A DNA stretch of 7,898 nt. Source: an uncultured Roseburia sp. (GTDB lineage Bacteria; Bacillota; Clostridia; Lachnospirales; Lachnospiraceae). A program made the position numbers and the translations under genes. Below, piece by piece: positions 6,091 through 7,898 of the stretch. The DNA lies in the NCBI GenBank assembly GCA_947057405.1, contig CAMSEJ010000110.1, forward strand, positions 1 to 7,898, written 5' to 3'. Position 1 is the first letter of the stretch; every line of letters starts with the position of its first letter. The notes below the pieces were generated by a model that was not told the DNA's origin, searched no databases, and saw only the letters and a list, made by a program, of their open reading frames with translations.

Positions 6091-7172
6091 GGCTTCACCT
6101 CCCATTCCACAAGAATATCCTGCCCGATTTGCCGTATTTTAGGACTGCATAATGCAAATGCCTGATCCGGCAGCGCCACACCGCTGCCGCCTACCGGGGA
6201 CGTGGCAGTTCCGCCAAACAGCTTGGGCGCGACATACATCTCTACGGCGTGCACAATCCCGCTTTCTAAGGCGCTGTAATTCAATGCCGCGCCGCCTTCG
6301 AGCAGGATGCTGTCAATCCCAAGCGTTCCCAGCTTCTGCATCAGGACGTTTAAATCAATGTGTTCTCCCTTTAAAGGGACGGTACAGATGCTGCAGCCGC
6401 ATTCGCGGTAGGGTTCTGTTTTGCTGCCGTCGCATTCCGCGGTTGCAAGGAGGGTCGGCGTTTCCTTCGCCGTCTGCACGACTTTGGCCGACAGCGGGGT
6501 CCGAAGATGCGTGTCGCAGATGATGCGCACGGGACTTCTGCTGCCGGCAAGGCGGCAGGTCAAAAGCGGATCGTCCGCCAGCACCGTCCCAAGCCCTGCC
6601 ATAATCCCCATATATCTGTGACGGCTTCGCTGCACTCTTTCGCGCGCTTCTTCTCCGGTGATCCAGCGGGAAGCGCCGGTGCGCGTCGCAATTTTACCGT
6701 CCGCCGTCATGGCGTATTTCATGACGACATACGGCGTTTGATTGCGGATATAGTGGAAAAATATTTTATTTAATTCCAGGCATTCCTGTTCACAGATGCC
6801 GGTCTCCACCTCGACCCCGTTCTGCTTTAATATTCGGGCGCCGTTTCCGGCTACGAGGGGGTTGGGATCCATTGCTCCGATATACACCTTGCGGATGCCG
6901 CTTTCCAGGATGATTTCGGTGCAGGGCGGCGTTTTGCCGTAGTGGCAGCACGGTTCTAACGTAACATACAGCTCGGCTCCCTGCATGTCTTCTCTGCAGT
7001 TTAAAATGGCGTTGCGTTCTGCATGAAATCCGCCGTACTCACGATGGCAGTCTTTGCCGATGATGCGCCCTTCCTTTACCAGGACGGCACCTACCATCGG
7101 ATTTGGATTGGTAAAGCCTTCTCCTTTTTTTGCTTCGCGGATTGCTTCCTTCATATAGGCTTCCGGGGTCAT
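6072..7172 (-). CDS. ribD: Bifunctional diaminohydroxyphosphoribosylaminopyrimidine deaminase / 5-amino-6-(5-phosphoribosylamino)uracil reductase
   Basis: RibD performs the second and third steps of the GTP branch: zinc-dependent ring deamination, then NADPH-dependent reduction of the ribosyl side chain. The N-terminal deaminase domain (about 1-145) shows TNPNPMVGAV (21-30), the catalytic H50-A-E52 and P74-C75-C76-H...C84, so His50, Cys75 and Cys84 are the likely zinc ligands and Glu52 the proton shuttle. The C-terminal reductase domain (about 146-366) has KYAMTADGKIA (152-162), the MAGLGTVLADDP stretch (191-202) and LLEGGAALN (near 290-300). Length of 366 is normal. It is the first gene of the operon, with AAAGGAGG just upstream of ATG 7172-7170, directly downstream of the FMN riboswitch and terminator, and its last codons overlap the start of ribE. 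Confidence 0.97.
   Translation of the reverse strand: MTPEAYMKEAIREAKKGEGFTNPNPMVGAVLVKEGRIIGKDCHREYGGFHAERNAILNCREDMQGAELYVTLEPCCHYGKTPPCTEIILESGIRKVYIGAMDPNPLVAGNGARILKQNGVEVETGICEQECLELNKIFFHYIRNQTPYVVMKYAMTADGKIATRTGASRWITGEEARERVQRSRHRYMGIMAGLGTVLADDPLLTCRLAGSRSPVRIICDTHLRTPLSAKVVQTAKETPTLLATAECDGSKTEPYRECGCSICTVPLKGEHIDLNVLMQKLGTLGIDSILLEGGAALNYSALESGIVHAVEMYVAPKLFGGTATSPVGGSGVALPDQAFALCSPKIRQIGQDILVEWEVKPCLQES
6095..6103 (-). promoter_or_regulatory. Ribosome binding site deciding the ribE start
   Basis: On the minus strand GGGAGGTGA occupies 6103-6095, four bases before ATG 6090-6088. The alternative in-frame ATG at 6105-6103 overlaps this site and lacks one of its own, so translation at 6090 is favoured. 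The site lies inside the end of ribD. Confidence 0.8.
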
Positions 7173-7207
7173 ATATGCGCCTCCTTTGCGTATCGGTTTT
7201 CCTTCCC

Positions 7208-7249
7208 AAAATAAAAACCCGGCTCTACAGTTCCTCTGCAGCTTCCGGG
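7208..7249 (-). terminator. Rho-independent terminator, expression platform of FMN riboswitch
   Basis: On the minus strand CCCGG (7249-7245) pairs with CCGGG (7222-7218); inside it CTGCAG (7241-7236) pairs with CTGTAG (7230-7225), with one G-U pair and a 5-nt loop. An A/T-rich run TTTTTATTTT (7217-7208) follows at once. It sits between the riboswitch aptamer and the ribD ribosome binding site, which stays outside the stem, so control is expected by early termination rather than by hiding the ribosome binding site. Confidence 0.9.
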
Positions 7250-7264
7250 CTTTGCTTGTTATCT

Positions 7265-7312
7265 GGATTATTCCGAAACAGGACCGTCTGTCAAAGCGCC
7301 TGTCTCAAATCC
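7265..7312 (-). other. Extra hairpin between FMN aptamer and terminator
   Basis: In the leader RNA GGATT (7312-7308) can pair with AATCC (7269-7265), and inside it GAGACAGG (7306-7299) pairs with CCTGTTTC (7282-7275), including one G-U pair, around a 16-nt loop. It fits exactly between the aptamer and the terminator. It may serve as a spacer or pause structure. I cannot tell whether it takes part in switching. Confidence 0.5.
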
Positions 7313-7339
7313 GTTCTGTCCATAATAACCGTAACCATA

Positions 7340-7490
7340 TCTACTCTTCTTTCATCCAGACTGTACTGTCGGCTTCGGAATTCCGTCCTGCCAGGTCAAT
7401 CGCTTTATTCTGACGACGGTCACCGAATCATGCCTTACGGCTCGTGGGCTGTACCACCGGTAGGGAATCTCACCCTGCCCTGAAGATTCT
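7340..7490 (-). ncRNA. FMN riboswitch (RFN element) controlling the rib operon
   Basis: The minus-strand leader matches the conserved RFN element in order: CAGGGCAGGGTGAGATTCCC (7481-7462), TACCGGTGGTA, AGCCCACGAG, then after a variable arm ATTCGGTGACC, GACCTGG, and GAATTCCGAAGCCGACAGT followed by CAGTCTGGATGAAAGAAGA toward 7345. The closing helix P1 can form between UCUUC (7486-7482) and GAAGA (7349-7345). This RNA binds flavin mononucleotide and represses riboflavin genes when FMN is abundant. It lies between the predicted promoter and ribD, with a terminator after it, which fits transcriptional OFF switching for the whole operon including the downstream nucleotidyltransferase. Confidence 0.97.
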
Positions 7491-7525
7491 ATACTATTAT
7501 ATTTCTATTATGTTCCGTTTTGTTT

Positions 7526-7554
7526 ACTTTAACACAGTGTAGTGAGGATGTCAA
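7526..7554 (-). promoter_or_regulatory. Predicted sigma-A promoter of the rib operon
   Basis: On the minus strand a perfect TTGACA (7554-7549) is followed by a 17-base spacer and TAAAGT (7531-7526), a 4 of 6 match, preceded by TGT (7534-7532) as an extended -10. Transcription would start near 7519, about 30 nt before the aptamer, giving a leader of about 350 nt to the ribD start. Confidence 0.75.
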
Positions 7555-7585
7555 ATAAAAACATTCATACGATGCATTTCCAATC

Positions 7586-7614
7586 TTGAAAACCAAAAGC
7601 TTCCGTGGTAAAAT
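7586..7614 (+). promoter_or_regulatory. Predicted sigma-A promoter of the chemoreceptor gene
   Basis: TTGAAA (7586-7591) and TAAAAT (7609-7614), each 5 of 6 matches, are 17 bases apart, with TGG just before the -10 as an extended element. The leader would be about 35 nt. The promoter is back-to-back with that of the rib operon; the two -35 boxes are 31 bp apart. Confidence 0.7.
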
Positions 7615-7654
7615 TATTTTCGAAAAAAACAAATACATAACAGGGGTGATTATT

Positions 7655-7898
7655 ATGAAATTTCTGGCAAACCGAAAACTTGCCACACGTATCAGCATTA
7701 TTACCACAGCCATCACCTTTGCGGGGATGCTGCTGCTCTGGTATATTGTTTCAAACCGCGTTGCCGCCATGGTGGAAAGTAATATTACCAACCAGATGAT
7801 CGACGCCGTGGAATCGCGCGCATCCATTATCAATGATTATGTAGCTTCTGCCGAAGAATATATGGCGGCATTTGCGTTAAGCAGCGAAGTGCACGAAC
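7655..7898 (+). CDS. Methyl-accepting chemotaxis protein, N-terminal part (runs off window)
   Basis: Only the first 81 codons are in the window. ATG 7655 follows AGGGGTGA at 7642-7649. Residues 1-11 are basic (MKFLANRKLAT), residues about 12-33 form one membrane helix (ISIITTAITFAGMLLLWYIV), and the rest is a polar, probably helical segment facing outward, with EYMAAF at about 68-73. This N-terminus resembles clostridial chemoreceptors, in which such an anchor and helix lead into an extracellular Cache-type sensor, a second membrane segment, HAMP and a CheA/CheW signalling domain. None of those later parts is visible, so the class is inferred from the N-terminus alone; a histidine kinase or diguanylate cyclase with the same anchor is possible. 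Confidence 0.7.
   Translation, partial: MKFLANRKLATRISIITTAITFAGMLLLWYIVSNRVAAMVESNITNQMIDAVESRASIINDYVASAEEYMAAFALSSEVHE

Noticed and set aside
7489..7833. 114-codon open frame on the minus strand across the rib promoter and chemoreceptor start
   Set aside because: It covers the promoter region antisense to the chemoreceptor N-terminus, has no ribosome binding site and no recognisable protein pattern.
1..7898. CRISPR arrays, insertion sequences, tRNA or rRNA genes, attachment sites
   Set aside because: Reading both strands showed no regularly spaced repeats, transposase motifs, cloverleaf-like segments or rRNA-like stretches.

Overview
The window looks like ordinary chromosomal DNA from a Gram-positive anaerobe of the class Clostridia, most likely the family Lachnospiraceae. 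This is inferred from strong AGGAGG-type ribosome binding sites, a ribD-ribE-ribBA-ribH operon behind an FMN riboswitch with an intrinsic terminator, a LytTR/GHKL two-component pair, and the flavour of the hemerythrin and chemoreceptor proteins. I see no mobile element, CRISPR array, rRNA or tRNA.

Layout. Positions 1-360 (minus) hold most of a bacteriohemerythrin gene whose 3' end lies outside the window. Positions 361-644 are a divergent control region: an extended -10 promoter with inverted repeats reads left, and a TTTACA-16-TATAAT promoter reads right. Positions 645-2678 (plus) encode a LytTR response regulator and a membrane GHKL histidine kinase, separated by nine bases, with the kinase's ribosome binding site built on the regulator's stop codon. 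A GC-rich hairpin at 2696-2731 lies between the kinase gene and the gene converging on it.

Positions 7554 down to 2749 (minus) form one apparent transcription unit: promoter, FMN riboswitch, rho-independent terminator, ribD, ribE, ribBA, ribH, and a sugar-phosphate-type nucleotidyltransferase joined to the end only 17 nt after ribH. The rib enzymes convert GTP and ribulose 5-phosphate to riboflavin. The phosphatase step and the FMN/FAD-forming RibF are not in the window. FMN binding to the leader is expected to favour termination at 7208-7249. The nucleotidyltransferase has no obvious place in riboflavin synthesis and is the least explained member.

Positions 7586-7898 (plus) hold a strong divergent promoter and the first 81 codons of a methyl-accepting chemotaxis protein that runs off the window. 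The core of the window is well understood. The points worth a second look are the nucleotidyltransferase in the rib operon, the likely switching pairing and extra hairpin in the riboswitch leader, and the small-scale structure in the two-component promoter region. I did not find a convincing undescribed system.
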